The position numbers and the translations under genes are program-made. A stretch of 64,000 nt of DNA, taken from contig BCKC01000004.1 of the NCBI GenBank assembly GCA_001600455.1, positions 620,001 to 684,000 of the forward strand. Reading direction: 5' to 3'. Positions 33,318-44,852 of this stretch are shown here, one piece after another. The first letter of the stretch is position 1, and each line of letters begins with the position of its first letter. The notes under the pieces are model-generated. The model saw only the letters and a program-made list of their open reading frames with translations, searched no databases and was not told where the DNA came from. This DNA comes from Endocalyx cinctus (Eukaryota > Ascomycota > Sordariomycetes > Amphisphaeriales > Apiosporaceae).

Positions 33318-35471
33318 GTTGGATAGAATTAAGAGGATCTCAAAGAAGCTGGGTGGAAATCGAGGAACTGGTGAAAGGCCTGAGAAAGGAAGAGAGAGAA
33401 AAAAAGGGGGCAATCTAAGGAGCGGTTCCTTCTCTTTTATACACCGTCGACAATCCGACATCACCGTATATAGCAAGATCACGTCGCAAAAGGCCTGGAC
33501 TTGGCATTAATATATTTGGAAGACGAAGGTTCATTCGAATATGGCTGACTGTATAATAGAGCAACCGTATCGAGAGAGTGATACGCCTCGCGGGAAGCTC
33601 GCTAAGCTCCAGACCATATTGCCTGCAACGACATTCAATCATGCTTTACTAATCCCATGAGGGAATATTCCTCGATATCTCCCTAAGAGGACGTGAAGTT
33701 CATTGCCAAGAGAAAGCTGTTCGGAATTAGGTAAGATGAGGCGGAATAGTAAGCTGTTGGCAGCTCGCCTTGGCGTAATGACAGCGTTAACGCCACAACA
33801 TGCAACCGAGATCCAGCTTGCACGAAAGTTCTTTTTCCAATCGCCGGCGGTTGGAATGGCTCAATGGCGTCAAATAAGTTCAATATTAACACAAGGGAAC
33901 TAGAAATTTAGTTATAGGATGTCCGATACGCGTACTATTTTCTTTTCTTTCGGTGCCGAGGAACACAGATTGTCGCTGCTGATGAATGACGAAATCGCTT
34001 CAATATTGACTATCGATATCCTTCCCCAATCATCCATCCCCATGGGACAAATGAGTATTATAGTTAACTGCTTATCATTATAGTGCATCTTATAGTTCTA
34101 TATTATTACCGTATTTCTAGAAGAAGCCGGTTTTGTGTTCCATCGGTACGAGCCGTGTGTGCTGACATTACTGTGTACCCCTCATATAAGGATGTGGATC
34201 TCTATAGCCGACCAGTCTGTCAGTTTCTCTATACAGAAACCACTGGAAATAAAGATTAAAATCAACTCTGATTTACATAATATCAAGTTTGGATCGGATC
34301 ACATGAAGTTGAGAAACCTTATGAAGTACTGCACATATGAGAGGCAAAACATGCTCAAACAAGGATTATAAATTTAGATGTTCCTGATCTACGCGTTATT
34401 TGGAACGCAGCCAAGTTTGCTAAGACCGGGGTAATTATAGGCAAGCAATTGCCAAGTGAAGCTTAGTTGACGGCGATCAACGACTCGTCGCATGTTATAC
34501 TAATCTGTAGGATCTGGAAATTCAGGTATACTGAAAGTAAAGTAAAATGTTACCCTTTCCAATTATCATTTCGATACGGAAGTTGCATATTCAAAATGTG
34601 GAAAGGATCCTATGTTGGAGCTCCTTATTAGAACCCTTATTTACTACTTGCTTACTCTCCTATACGTTGGAAAGTTCAGACGATAGCCGATGGAAGAGGG
34701 AGGCGGAATTCCATGCATGTCCTCAGTTTTTATCGTCCAAAAGGCGGCACAAGTCCGCAAAGTTCTTAGATTGTTATTTGTAAACAGATAGAACCCAAAA
34801 ATTTCAATTCATCTTCTTGGCGATAACATCAGTTGAATAGTTGTAATCATGGCGAGGATTATTTTGCTGACAATTTCTACTTCGCATTCTAATGGCAAGA
34901 TACGGTACTGTTCATAAAGAATAAATTGAAATGCCCTGTATGCCCGGGTCAACGAAATCCACTCGAGCTCCTTTGATGTAACGCATCCTGTGAATATCAA
35001 GGTTCTAATAGAACTCATGAAATTTACCGCCTGTCTCGCTATCAACATGGTGCCGAGGACCGAGGACCGCCAAGGTTTTGAAGCTTTTCTAACTGGGACA
35101 ATTGCGTTACTGAAACATGGAACTGAATGCTGTCATAGCTCATTAGGTTAGCTATCTTATTCGTCAACTACGCTCTTTTGAAGATGCGAATATCTATGTA
35201 TATATATACAGTATAGAAAATATAAATCTTTATACCACACAAATTCAATTTCAACATCTGTCATTTGAGCCAAGTCTAGAAAGTCCATCTTTTCATCGTT
35301 AACTCAAAAGAAATGAGTGGTATTTAAACGCCATAACTGGTAACTGAATGACTGATGGACCACTTGGCTGACATCAAAAAGAATGAGAGAGGGTAGTGTT
35401 CTTAGCTCTTGGCGGACGGCTCGCGAGTCGTAAGCCGTTGGGGGCTCCCTCCAAAAGACGAAGGGTGCATC
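33318..35471. other. 2.1-kb intergenic region, possible gene relics
   Basis: The left end is the promoter of the HD-domain gene, with a TATA box at 33436-33441. The remainder has several open frames of 70-80 codons without motif. A fragment near 34355-34470 reads like the end of a protein (see findings). I cannot assemble a gene. Confidence 0.4.
33436..33441 (-). promoter_or_regulatory. TATA box of the HD-domain gene
   Basis: TATAAA on the minus strand about 120 bp before the ATG at 33317. Supports the choice of that start. Confidence 0.5.
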
Positions 35472-36265
35472 TCAGGAATGCCTATCGCGATCAACTAATG
35501 CCATTAGACTGAAATTTGAATTTCCATTTTCAAGCGCAATAAATTCTCGAATCATGTCCCGGCCTTTTGGAGAGAGCATATCTTCTTCGGGGGCGAACAC
35601 TAATCCTCGATCTACTGGACCTTTTCGATCGCCGTCCAACTCATACAATTGACCGGTTTCGCATGATTTGACAAAGCAAAGGTAGTGAAAATCAACCTCG
35701 TCTTCCGCGTTATCTGGAACGCTCGAGGTTCCTTGCGTAGCTACTTCAGCATAGCAATTCTCAATCTCTACAGAGCTTTCCCAGACCGAAGACCGTTTAT
35801 GCAGAGGTAACGCAGAACATGTATCGATGAGGCGCCCGATGGTGGAGGCTGGATCTATTTCAGGTGAGTTGGAATAGCTAATTGAAAAGATAAAAAAAAA
35901 AAAAAGAAGAAGAAAGACGTACTTAGAAGTCGCTGGGCCGGGCCGTTGCTTAAGGAATGCAGGATAGCGTAGAGGCCGCAGGCGTTGTTGATTGTCTGTT
36001 GATACCATACTATGTCTTCATCCCCCCCACTACTGCTGGTTTTATGTGTTTCATCTTCTAAATCTCGGTGGTTATTGTACGCGTCGGTGGTAGGAAAGAT
36101 AATAATCAATGCGAGGGCGGGGCGGGGTAAAAGATTCGGGTGGTCTAAAGAGAGAACATCCTCAAAAACGAGAGACGAGGGGGCACCGAGTAGATGAATC
36201 AAGTTATTAAATACTTCGGGGTTTGATTCAAGAGGAATAAAGTGTTTCTTATAAACGATACTCAT
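35472..36265 (-). CDS. Ubiquitin C-terminal hydrolase (peptidase C12)
   Basis: Two exons, 35923-36265 and 35472-35854 (241 aa). The 68-nt intron contains an A/T homopolymer. The acceptor after GAAATAG was chosen because it restores the RLLNPASTIGRLIDTC frame. Thiol protease of the UCH-L1/L3/Yuh1 family that removes small adducts from the ubiquitin C-terminus in the cytosol or nucleus. All four catalytic elements are visible: Q90 in YQQTINNACG (oxyanion), C96 nucleophile, H171 in DFHYLCFV and D188 in YELDG. The crossover-loop region QGTSSVPDNAEDEVDFHY is intact. Length is normal for the short UCH group. A Ser/Gly-rich stretch before the active site (KTSSSGGDED) is slightly longer than usual. 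Confidence 0.93.
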
Positions 36266-36916
36266 GATTAATGTAGCTACTATGTTTTTCTTTCTAACCG
36301 TAATATTGTCGGGTTAGAAATTTCGCCAAGGGCTCAACTATTTCGAACCTGTAGATGTGGGGCAGTTGGTCCATGGCTACATGGCGAACCAAAAAAAAAA
36401 AAAAAAAAAAAGAAGCAATGTGTTCAAATTCCATCAGACAATCTAGAGGTTTAGGTTAAAGACATTCTCTTCAAAAATCTCATATAGTATGTGCGTTCAT
36501 CGTTAAAAAGTTACTAGACTTCCGGCACGAAAAAGAAAAAGAGGTCAAATCAGCACGGAAAATACAAGCGAAACGTCGATCGGCTAGATGTGGCACTATT
36601 GTGGTGTGGAGCCGTTTTACGATATGGCACAAGGAGACAAGAAAATCCTGTGTGAGGGATAGGTGAAATTTTCCAATGCTAATTTTGCTCTTCCAAGTTT
36701 GCCTTGCTATATTCCTAAACAGTCATTACTATGATTCAGTTGTGGGACTTCATTGATAAGTAGCGGTCAACCAACACCATCTTCCATCAAAGGTAGGACG
36801 GGAGGGCCCAAAAGAGCTTGACAACTTTAGCTCCGAGATGGTAATTTCATAAAATAATGCAGTTATTGTGATACAACTGACAGAAGCTTCGACGCATCTC
36901 GCGTCTTTGCGGGAAG
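36266..36916. other. Intergenic with A21 tract
   Basis: Upstream of the UCH gene and downstream of SDR-1. A21 homopolymer at 36391-36411. No gene seen. Confidence 0.55.
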
Positions 36917-37839
36917 TTACAACTCGAACCGCGATAGCATTGCCCCTGAAAGCTTGTTGAAGATCTTTCTGCGACGGTCCACAAGGTCTATATATGTTTC
37001 CCGAGGTTCTGTGGCAATGGAACCTATGACGATCAGCTCGTCACCTTTTACCAGCTCTTCGAAAGCGGTGTTGGTGAACTCGTTGAGCGCCATGCCCAAA
37101 GCTCGGCCTCGCTCCTGGCCCATCCAATCGTGAAGTTCAGCTAAGGAGAAAATATTAGTATGACACATTCTCGTGGGCAGGACAAGTTTATAGGAACCCA
37201 TTACTCTGTACGACTGGAGGATAAATCTCGATGATCTTGGTAGGCTTGTGTCGGTTTTGTTCACGAACACAGTCGATGAAAGAGGTCAGTGCCGCCTTGG
37301 AAGCCGAATATGCTGCCATGGTGGTGGCTGGCACGATAGCGAGGTGAGTTCCGGTGATGATTAGTCCCGTCGGCTCCGACTTGGCCTGAAGATGTGGTAA
37401 GAATCTCATCATAAGATTGACTATGCTAGTAAAATTGACGTTGATTTCATCGTGAAACTTGGTGAGGTCAAACTCGGCGGCACGCGACAGCCGAGTTGAG
37501 CTCTGAATGCCCGAATTTAGGAAGACGCAGTCTAGACCCGGATACTTGGTGACGACCCTGGTGATAGCTAGTTCAGTATAATGTATGCTAGATGGCGGAT
37601 GGGCGGATAAGAAAAGCAGACTCTTTGACGAAGGCATCCATTCCTTGGCTGTCAGTTACGTCGAACTTGAGAGCAGCGGCTTTAGCGGAGCCGTGCTTCC
37701 TAACGAATTCATCCAATCTATCTTGACGGCGACCGCAAGCAATGACCGTAGAGCCTTCGGAGACGAGCTTATCAGCCATACCCGCCCCAATGCCGGAGGT
37801 GGCTCCAATGAGCAGAACAGTCTTGTAAGTGAAAGGCAT
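36917..37839 (-). CDS. Short-chain dehydrogenase/reductase, SDR-1
   Basis: Three exons: 37622-37839, 37205-37557 and 36917-37140 (264 aa). The first intron uses a weak donor, GTCTGC, but the join gives AFVKEVVTKYPGLDCVFLNS, exactly as expected. Classical NAD(P)H-dependent SDR: GATSGIG at residues 12-18 binds the cofactor, FDVTDSQGMD contacts adenine, and the NNAG motif is NSG. YSASK at 156-160 supplies the catalytic Tyr and Lys. The position of the catalytic Ser holds Thr143 (TGTHLAIVP), which is unusual though not necessarily inactivating. The tail PPVVQTELHD is typical of the fungal DltE-like group. It is divergent from the Zn2Cys6 regulator gene across a 788-bp promoter with an 18-bp direct repeat, so it is a likely target of that regulator. 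Confidence 0.92.
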
Positions 37840-38627
37840 CGTGAGTTCGTAGTTCTGATGAACAAATGGCTATGCCACCGGAACGTAGGTATAAGAGGAG
37901 GAAGTCATTGGGATCTCTGAGCTAGGAAACTGAATGAATATATGTAGGTACGCAGATAGCTGTGCAGAGATCCCTCAGTTACAGCATTCCTAAGCATTGT
38001 ACCTAAGTATACCTGACGTCGCTCTGTGTCCAAAACAGGTTAGCCTTCCGGAGTCTCAAAGAGGTTAGCCTTCCGGAGTGGGTCGGTCAAGCGGAGAGTG
38101 GCGCTGATCGGGGAAGGGATTATTCGGTAGGCTGAAAGAACGAAGAAATGATTACAGAGCATGCAAGTTAGGTAAGGGGAAGTGAGATGGATTGCATATC
38201 GGTGTGACTGTTGAAAATCAGGAGATCTTGAACTTCCGATCGGCTGAGTTGAAGAAGGATTTCTAGTTAAGTGTCAAATATGGGTGATGTCACTTAGAGT
38301 CGGTTGAATTGATTGGATTGATTATTATGTTATTGATTATTCTAAGTGGTTGCTATGACAAGCTACTACTGTATTTCAAGTCCCAGTGCGCGAGCTATTT
38401 TGATCACAACCTGCCAGGCACTTCCAAGATGTAGGTACTTGTAATAAAAATGTGGCTGAAAGATATCGTTACGTGGCTGACTTTGCCACCTAAGCTGACA
38501 TGACTCGTAGATTTGTTTCTTAGTCTTCCTCCATATCAACGGCATATCCTTGTGATAGATGTATCTTTTCTAAGTTTGAGGTTTACATCAGTTTTTTGTT
38601 GAGAGTTTACCAAAGCAACCTGAAGTG
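37840..38627. other. Divergent promoter of SDR-1 and the Zn2Cys6 regulator
   Basis: 788 bp between two divergent start codons. Holds the 18-bp direct repeat described below. No coding signal. Confidence 0.6.
38037..38079. promoter_or_regulatory. 18-bp perfect direct repeat with TCCGGA cores
   Basis: AGGTTAGCCTTCCGGAGT occurs at 38037-38054 and again at 38062-38079, separated by 7 bp (25-bp period). Each copy contains TCCGGA, an inverted CCG/CGG pair of the type contacted by dimeric Zn2Cys6 proteins. It lies between the divergent SDR-1 and regulator genes. Its role as an operator is inferred. Confidence 0.55.
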
Positions 38628-40782
38628 ATGGTCAACCGCGGCCGGCCTTCGCGGGACTGTCAACCCTGTAGGAAGCGGAAATTACGCGTAAGCTTTGTTG
38701 TACTGTCTTGTTATCGGCTAGCTCTATATCCTACTGGCAGCATGGGTGAACAATGACCAATGGCAGAAATTTTCCTTAGTAATCTAGAAGAGCGGACATA
38801 TGTTAACTCCCCTTATAGTGCGACCTCCAACGGAGTAGATGTGGCCAATGTCTGCGTGCTCAGATTACTTGCTTCGGCTGGCCCGAACCGAATGCCTTGA
38901 TCATCCGCGATGAGACCGTCTCAGCTCAGTCAAAGGTCATGGCTCGGTATAATCAGAAAGTGCGTTTATACCAGAACGCTTCGCCATCGAGTGCCTCGCA
39001 AGATGCCCCTTCATACTCATTATCGTCGTCAACTTCGACATCATCAGCAGGAGCACCAATATTATCTTCAGCTTCTTCTGATATATCTTTATCTCAATCC
39101 TCTATATTTTCGTTACCATCTGATCTTCTACTTGAGACCCCGGCCGGCATTGCAAGCGACTCAAACCTCGCACACACCTACCCGGTACAGGTGGGAACAA
39201 AGGTACCAATTTGGGCATGCTATGCTACTCTATCTACGAAAACCAAGATACCACCATCACTACCTCCCAACTGGAAAACATACGCACGAGAAGCATTCTT
39301 CTTGCATTACGTTTTCGGGTTTTCACGTAGTCACGAAGCCCTCGCGTCGTTGTATGCTGCGTCCTCCGAGGATGCCGTCCTGGCTGCTGCTGTAGATGCT
39401 GCTGCTCTTGCGTTTCTGATTAAACTCGACCGCGTCCCGGGATGCGGGAATTTCTCACTTGGTTCACGTTCAGATTCTATAGTACATCTCGCTTGTACAA
39501 GCTACGTCACGGCTGTGCATCGGCTCGGCGCTGTCCTCGCCACAGAAGAAGCACATAGCGACTCCACTCTTCAGGCTATACTTCTACTCGACCTCTATGA
39601 GAAGCTCACCCAGGCAGGGACAAATCTCACCCTCACTTACCATCGCCTCAGCGACGATAGTGACCATAACAGACTTGGTCCATGGATGAGCCACATGCAG
39701 GGAGCACTAGCTCTTGTGCGCAGTGAGTAATCACAAGTCATTTATTCGCCACCCTTTCCAGTCACGCTTTTCAACCTAATTACATCATTCATAATGACTC
39801 GGCGGCTATTCAAATCAAAAGGCATTCAAATAAGAGTGCCCTCAACAGAATATGATTCATAGTCCACAATTACACCTCCTTTATAGTCGCCGCTAATTCA
39901 TCGGGGTACCTAGTGCGCAGTGCTAGACGGAAATACGCCTCACCTACGGCGCGTCGCCTTGTTTCTCGACTAGCCATGACCTTAGTAATTAGCTCCGGAG
40001 CGATAGGTGCTCGTGTGCCGCTTGAACTAGAGGAGCTGCGATCCGAATTGGTACCGTATCTCGGACTGCCGCCGCTGAATGAGGGTCGCAGCGGACGGGC
40101 CAATGAACTAACGGTTGATCCCAAGTTTTCCATCACAACTGTGGTAGTCGGCGTTGTAAATCTTACTGCTGATGCACGAGATAACGTTGTGTCCTCCAGC
40201 GACGTACTTCGACGCGCCGGAGCGCTAGACGAACAATTCCTTGAGGTAGAAAAGAATCTTCCGCTCGCTTGGTGCTATAAACGACTGTATCTGGACTCCG
40301 AGACAGCAATGGTTTTCTCGAATTATTATGATGTGTATTCGGATCATTTCGTCACACAAGTGCGCAATGTGATACGGACCATGCGGCTACTCTTAGCCAA
40401 GCTGGTGCGTATACATTGCGCCGACGTACCCGATCTGGAGACTGTCACAATGGCGGCATCACATGCGACTGATCAGATGTGCATGGACATTTGCGCTTCT
40501 GTTCCACAATTTGTATGGGATAAGGTTAGGCCTGAAAATCGCGTCCCGTTCACGCCGCTGCAGTCGGCACAATGCCACACTCTTCTAGGTCCATTATACA
40601 TCGCAGGACAGCTCGCAAGTGAGCAGGCAATGCGCTTTTGGATCATTGGCATTCTAGAGTACATGGCAGAGAGTGCTAGCATGCGCGCCGCTAAGTCAGT
40701 TGCTGATATCTTACAGAACTATCCGCAAGTCAGCTATTGGCAGATATATATCATGTTAGGTAGTTACGCCTTCGCTGCTTGA
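38628..40782 (+). CDS. Zn2Cys6 fungal transcription factor
   Basis: Three exons: 38628-38687, 38819-39722 and 39914-40782 (610 aa). The tiny first exon encodes the first half of the zinc cluster. Joined to exon 2 it gives C-x2-C-x6-C-x6-C-x2-C-x6-C with perfect spacing (DCQPCRKRKLR / CDLQRSRCGQC / LRAQITC, residues 11-38). A long Ser/Thr-rich linker follows. The middle-homology region begins near residue 140 and includes YAREAFFLHYVFGFSRSHEA and GALALVR. The acceptor of the second intron was chosen because it restores ALVRMRSARRKYASPTARRL, the usual layout of the fungal-specific domain. Probably an activator of the neighbouring SDR and methyltransferase genes, and possibly of itself, through the TCCGGA repeats upstream; this is inference from position and motif. 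Confidence 0.93.
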
Positions 40783-41591
40783 ATTCTTAGAGATGTCAGC
40801 ATCAATACGGTAGTGTTTTTTGGAATATCTTTATCCCACCTTTCCCCTCGTCCCCTTTTCATCGTTGGTCAGAGCAACGGACTGCGCAGATCTTGGCTTG
40901 TTAGTCGACCAGGCAGTAAGGATAACGAGACGGCGAACGGCTTGTACCCCGTACACGGACAGACTGCTTCGAAATGCCGTTGGGGGGGAGGTATGATATT
41001 CGATTCCTTATTAAGTTTGAGCTTCGGTTAATACGATATACCCAGAAAGGCTTGATCAGTCCTCTACCTCTGACTGCATGCAAGAATTTGTGTCCGACCG
41101 GCCTGGGATGACGAGGAACATATAGGCTGCTATTGGTAGCTGAGTTGAAGCTTTTTATATAAGAAGCGTACTTTCCCTTCTAAAGACACAGGTGGTTAAG
41201 ACAAAATACACATACTACTCGTGCCCTTAAAATTAATTCTATCTACACGCCAGGCTCTATCTATATCGTGGTTTATATTACACTCTAACGTAATACGCCT
41301 TCATTACGGCTAACTATCATAGAATAAAACTAATTAGTCAATCAATGATATCAATTTTCTAGGGAAACATGATGTGCTGGTATGGGTGGCGACTGAGCAG
41401 TATAGTGACACGGTTAAAAATGAAGACCAAAAAATACCTAGGTTTCCTCGATCCAACGAGGAGCTTGCCCGACCTGCGATAGGTGCGTGGACGCCATTTA
41501 CCTACCTGGAGATCAACGGAAGATACTCCTATTTCTAACATTGATCTATATGGTATTTACTAGAAGAAATCACGAATAAGTCTGATTTATC
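40783..41591. other. Convergent intergenic, regulator / methyltransferase
   Basis: AT-rich 3' flanks of two convergent genes. No supported gene. Confidence 0.6.
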
Positions 41592-42512
41592 TCATGTTGT
41601 TTTGGGGGTTTCAATTGGATCCCCAGGTTTCTTGGCCGATATGGCGACGAATCGCCAATGGCCATACCCCATATGCATGTCGACTCCCGCGATAACATTA
41701 ATAAAATAACGTTCCAATCCAAGGAGGCGGACAAATAGGTAAGGTATGATTCCAAGAATGAAGAAGAGCCGCGTCATGGGTAGGATATTATTCGAGTAAT
41801 CCCGAACGACGACATCTTCAAAACCGGCGTTTTCCAGCATCCGTTTAAAAGCGCCGGGGGTAGAGTTAGCATTCGTCGGCATAGCAGCGTATTTGTTGAT
41901 CTTTTCCATGGAAGTGGCCAAGTAATTGGGCGATTCTTTGGGGAGCTGATGATCGTATTCAAAAAGTGCGACGCGACCGCCCGGGCGTAGGATCCGGTAG
42001 AAGCCGGCAAGGACGGCCTCGGGATCGGTGGCGTGCACGAAGGTCTCCATGGTATAAACCCCGTCCAAAGATTGGTCTTGGAAGGCTTCCAGGTGGTGAT
42101 AATCCATCTTGCGGACCTGGACGGTACCCGGGGGTAAACCCGACCGAGCGAAATTTCGCTTTGCTTTTACGATATGGTGATCGATAACGTCGATACACTC
42201 GACGCGATATCCGCGCGTCTTAGCCATGCGCAAAGCTACGTGGCCGACGCCGCATCCGGCATCGAGCACGGTAGAGCCGGGTGGAAGTGCTAAAGCCTCC
42301 CCTAGCTTATCCTCCATTCTCCGCAAGCTCTCGCCGACGGGAAATGGCCAGTAAGTGTCATGTTCCCAGTATCCGAAATGCCTCGTCCCTCCTAATACCA
42401 AGCGATACCCGATTCGCGACTCGAGAGAAAAGTAGTAGGACTGCAATGCCGGATTCGAGTTTATGACTGCCCCGTCTTCTTTGACCGTGCGAGTGTTTGG
42501 TTCGGGCACCAT
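41592..42512 (-). CDS. Erg6-like class I SAM-dependent methyltransferase
   Basis: Single exon, 306 aa. Rossmann methyltransferase with motif I VLDAGCGVGH at 82-91, acidic loop VECIDVIDHH, motif post-I MDYHHLEAF, and motif III ILRPGGRVALFEYD. The early segment SRIGYRLVLGGTRHFGYWEH resembles the sterol/gamma-tocopherol methyltransferase type, where a phrase like HFGYW forms the substrate lid. Near the C-terminus a hydrophobic helix (LFFILGIIPYLFVRLLGL) suggests membrane association. It may methylate a carbon or oxygen of a terpenoid or polyketide-like substrate. Divergent from SDR-2, whose shared promoter again contains a TCCGGA site. Not the primary sterol C-24 enzyme as far as the motifs show. 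Confidence 0.9.
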   Translation of the reverse strand: MVPEPNTRTVKEDGAVINSNPALQSYYFSLESRIGYRLVLGGTRHFGYWEHDTYWPFPVGESLRRMEDKLGEALALPPGSTVLDAGCGVGHVALRMAKTRGYRVECIDVIDHHIVKAKRNFARSGLPPGTVQVRKMDYHHLEAFQDQSLDGVYTMETFVHATDPEAVLAGFYRILRPGGRVALFEYDHQLPKESPNYLATSMEKINKYAAMPTNANSTPGAFKRMLENAGFEDVVVRDYSNNILPMTRLFFILGIIPYLFVRLLGLERYFINVIAGVDMHMGYGHWRFVAISAKKPGDPIETPKTT

Positions 42513-43749
42513 TATTGATCGTTATTAGCGGCGGGGTAGGTAACGAAATAGTTTCTTCGGTTCAGTCAAATTATTTTGGATTTTCGATCAAGAAAAATGT
42601 CCGGCTATGATTCAACGGATGATATAACGGTTATGTTTTAGGAAGAAGAACATTTCTAAGTTAACAAAGGTTGTCAATGGCTATAAATAAATGTAATAAT
42701 CAATAATTGTAACAGGCAGACAGGCTGACGGGTAACGGTAATCCAGCGGGTTTCGAAGTATTTACTCATAAGAAGAATGCAGATACATGATTGGCCAATT
42801 TAAATCTTATTAAACCCTAGCGGGCTGCCTACCTGCCAGCCTGCCTACCTGATATACGCGTACGTATAGCTCTAAAGGCGCTAAATTGAGTTTTTTTTAG
42901 GGGTTAAACTACAAGTACAACAGCTATTACTGCGTATCACTCTCTCCCTCAACGTTGCAACTTGCAAGCTTTGCATCATCCATCAGTTTTTATAAAAGGA
43001 CCTTGAAGGCTACTACTTTATTGCTACGGTTGAATTAATATCTGACAAGCAGGCAAGGGCGTTGGTTCAGTCCGGACGCAATAAGTAAAATTCAAGGAGA
43101 CCCAGCTATATGTTGACATAAAACACATAACATTTTCTACTGCAACAGAGGAGCTCTAACATAGCATCAACGTCTGAACATACCTCTCGGCCCAGTCGAA
43201 ACAACACTCTACTAGGAGACAATGATGCTAATAAGAGAATAATACTGTACATCTCGGCAGAAAATAGGGAAAGATCCACGGATATGTAGTATAAGTCTTG
43301 GCAGAGCAGATTATTTCATCCCGGCAGCCCAGGATGGTAAGCAGTTTGCATTATTAATCAACATGTGAATGTGACGACGATAATAATCGATCACTATCCC
43401 TTAATCAATTCCAAGTTGCTGGTTATTCCTAGCCATACCACCATATGATGGCCGAGGGCTCCCTTATGCATGCTGGCGGATTTAATGTGACTTACAAAGT
43501 TAATGTCCGAGAGAGACACCTCGTAACCCTGTCATAGCATGCACGGTTGGTTACAATCGTCCTGGCCACCGGGACTTAACTAACTTGGCCCGAATTCATA
43601 ATGTTTGTGTATGAACCGGTGTTCGCGTAGGACTCGAGTGTTTAGCTTCCAGAGTGCTATTCAAACCATCTTTCTCCGACCTGAGATGGTGTGACGTTTG
43701 CCTGATACTTCATCGTGAATTAATCAGAATCTATACTTACGCATACACA
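42513..43749. other. Divergent promoter of the methyltransferase and SDR-2
   Basis: 1.2 kb between two divergent starts. Contains TCCGGA at 43071-43076 and an 11-bp direct repeat at 42825-42851. No gene seen; the reading frame upstream of SDR-2 is open but lacks features. Confidence 0.55.
42825..42851. repeat. CTGCCTACCTG direct repeat
   Basis: Two copies of CTGCCTACCTG at 42825-42835 and 42841-42851, 16 bp apart, in the divergent promoter of the methyltransferase and SDR-2. Function unknown. Confidence 0.7.
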
Positions 43750-44852
43750 ATGGATCCGCCAAATACTAAGCCATATCAACTGCCTTCGGACGCAGTCTGG
43801 TTCAGTCAGTCACCTAGCCATTCTTCACCTGGCAACCTCGTCCACTTTCTAACCGCAATTTTTGTCTTTCCAGTTACCGGATGCTCCTCGGGCATAGGAC
43901 AAGCTCTCGCGCAGCTCATAGCACAAACGTCCAACCGCGTGGTCGTCACTGCGCGGAAGCTCAGCGCCCTATCGAGCGTCCCGACGAACTCGCGCGTCCT
44001 AAAGCTCGAGCTGGATGTCACGTCCATCGCCTCCATCAACGCGGCCATGGACGCCGCCCTCGCCGAGTTTGGCCGCATCGACGTCGTCGTCAACAACGCC
44101 GGATACACGTTGGTGGGGGACGCCGAGGGCGCCGAGGACGGCGAGTCCCGCGCTCTTATGGATACCAACTTCTGGGGCCTGGTGGACGTGAGCAAGCGGG
44201 CGCTGGGGATCATGCGCGACGTGAACGCTCAGAATGGCGGGCAGCAGGGCGGTGTTATCGTTCAGCTGAGTTCTATGGGCGGTTGGACTGGATACCCTGG
44301 CGGGGCTTTCTATCATGCTAGCAAGTTCGCCGTGGAAGGCTGGACCGAGGCGGTGGCGAAGGAACTGCCTAGTTCGTGGAATAGTAAGTCCTCTACCTTT
44401 CCTATGCGGAATGCCCCATTCCTCGGAATCAACGATAATTCCGGGCAAGTAAGTATTGTATCATGATTAACGTGAGGGGCATCCTAGTCCACCTGTGCAA
44501 CGTTGAACCCGGCGGCGTCAAGACCAATTATGCGACTTCGTCGCTAAAGTCTATGGCTAAGAGACACCCGGCCTATGACAAACCCCAGTACGGCGCGAAC
44601 ATGTTGATTAATCACATGGTGAGCGAGGCAGGTCGCAGTCTGTGGGCAGAGCCTAGCGCGCTGGCCGCGGCTATCTATCGCGTCGTCAGTTATGGTGGTC
44701 GCATCCCCATTCGCATACCGCTAGGGGCCGACGCATGGGGTATGATAGGCAAAGATCTCGAGGATACTAGGAAGGACCTCGACGAGTTCAAGGATGTCAG
44801 TTTAGGCGTGGGAGATCCGAAACAGCTAGATGCCATTAACTTTTTGAAGTAG
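43750..44852 (+). CDS. Short-chain dehydrogenase/reductase, SDR-2
   Basis: Three exons: 43750-43804, 43874-44383 and 44488-44852 (309 aa). The first intron is 69 nt and in frame, so the uncut frame is also open; splicing gives the expected AVWFITGCSSGIG. The ATG at 43750 was preferred over the longer frame from 43654, which lacks a conserved extension. Motifs: TGCSSGIG at 20-27 (cofactor), LDVTS, VVNNAGYT, LSSMGGW (catalytic Ser), YHASK (Tyr/Lys). The tail VEPGGVKTNY and the RIPLGADAWGMI segment match the classical 17-beta-HSD-like fungal SDR group. It is transcribed away from the methyltransferase; with that gene, SDR-1 and the regulator it forms a likely co-regulated group. Confidence 0.92.

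Noticed and set aside
43806..44448. Antisense and shifted frames over SDR-2
   Set aside because: The spliced plus-strand frame has all SDR motifs; the others are compositional shadows.
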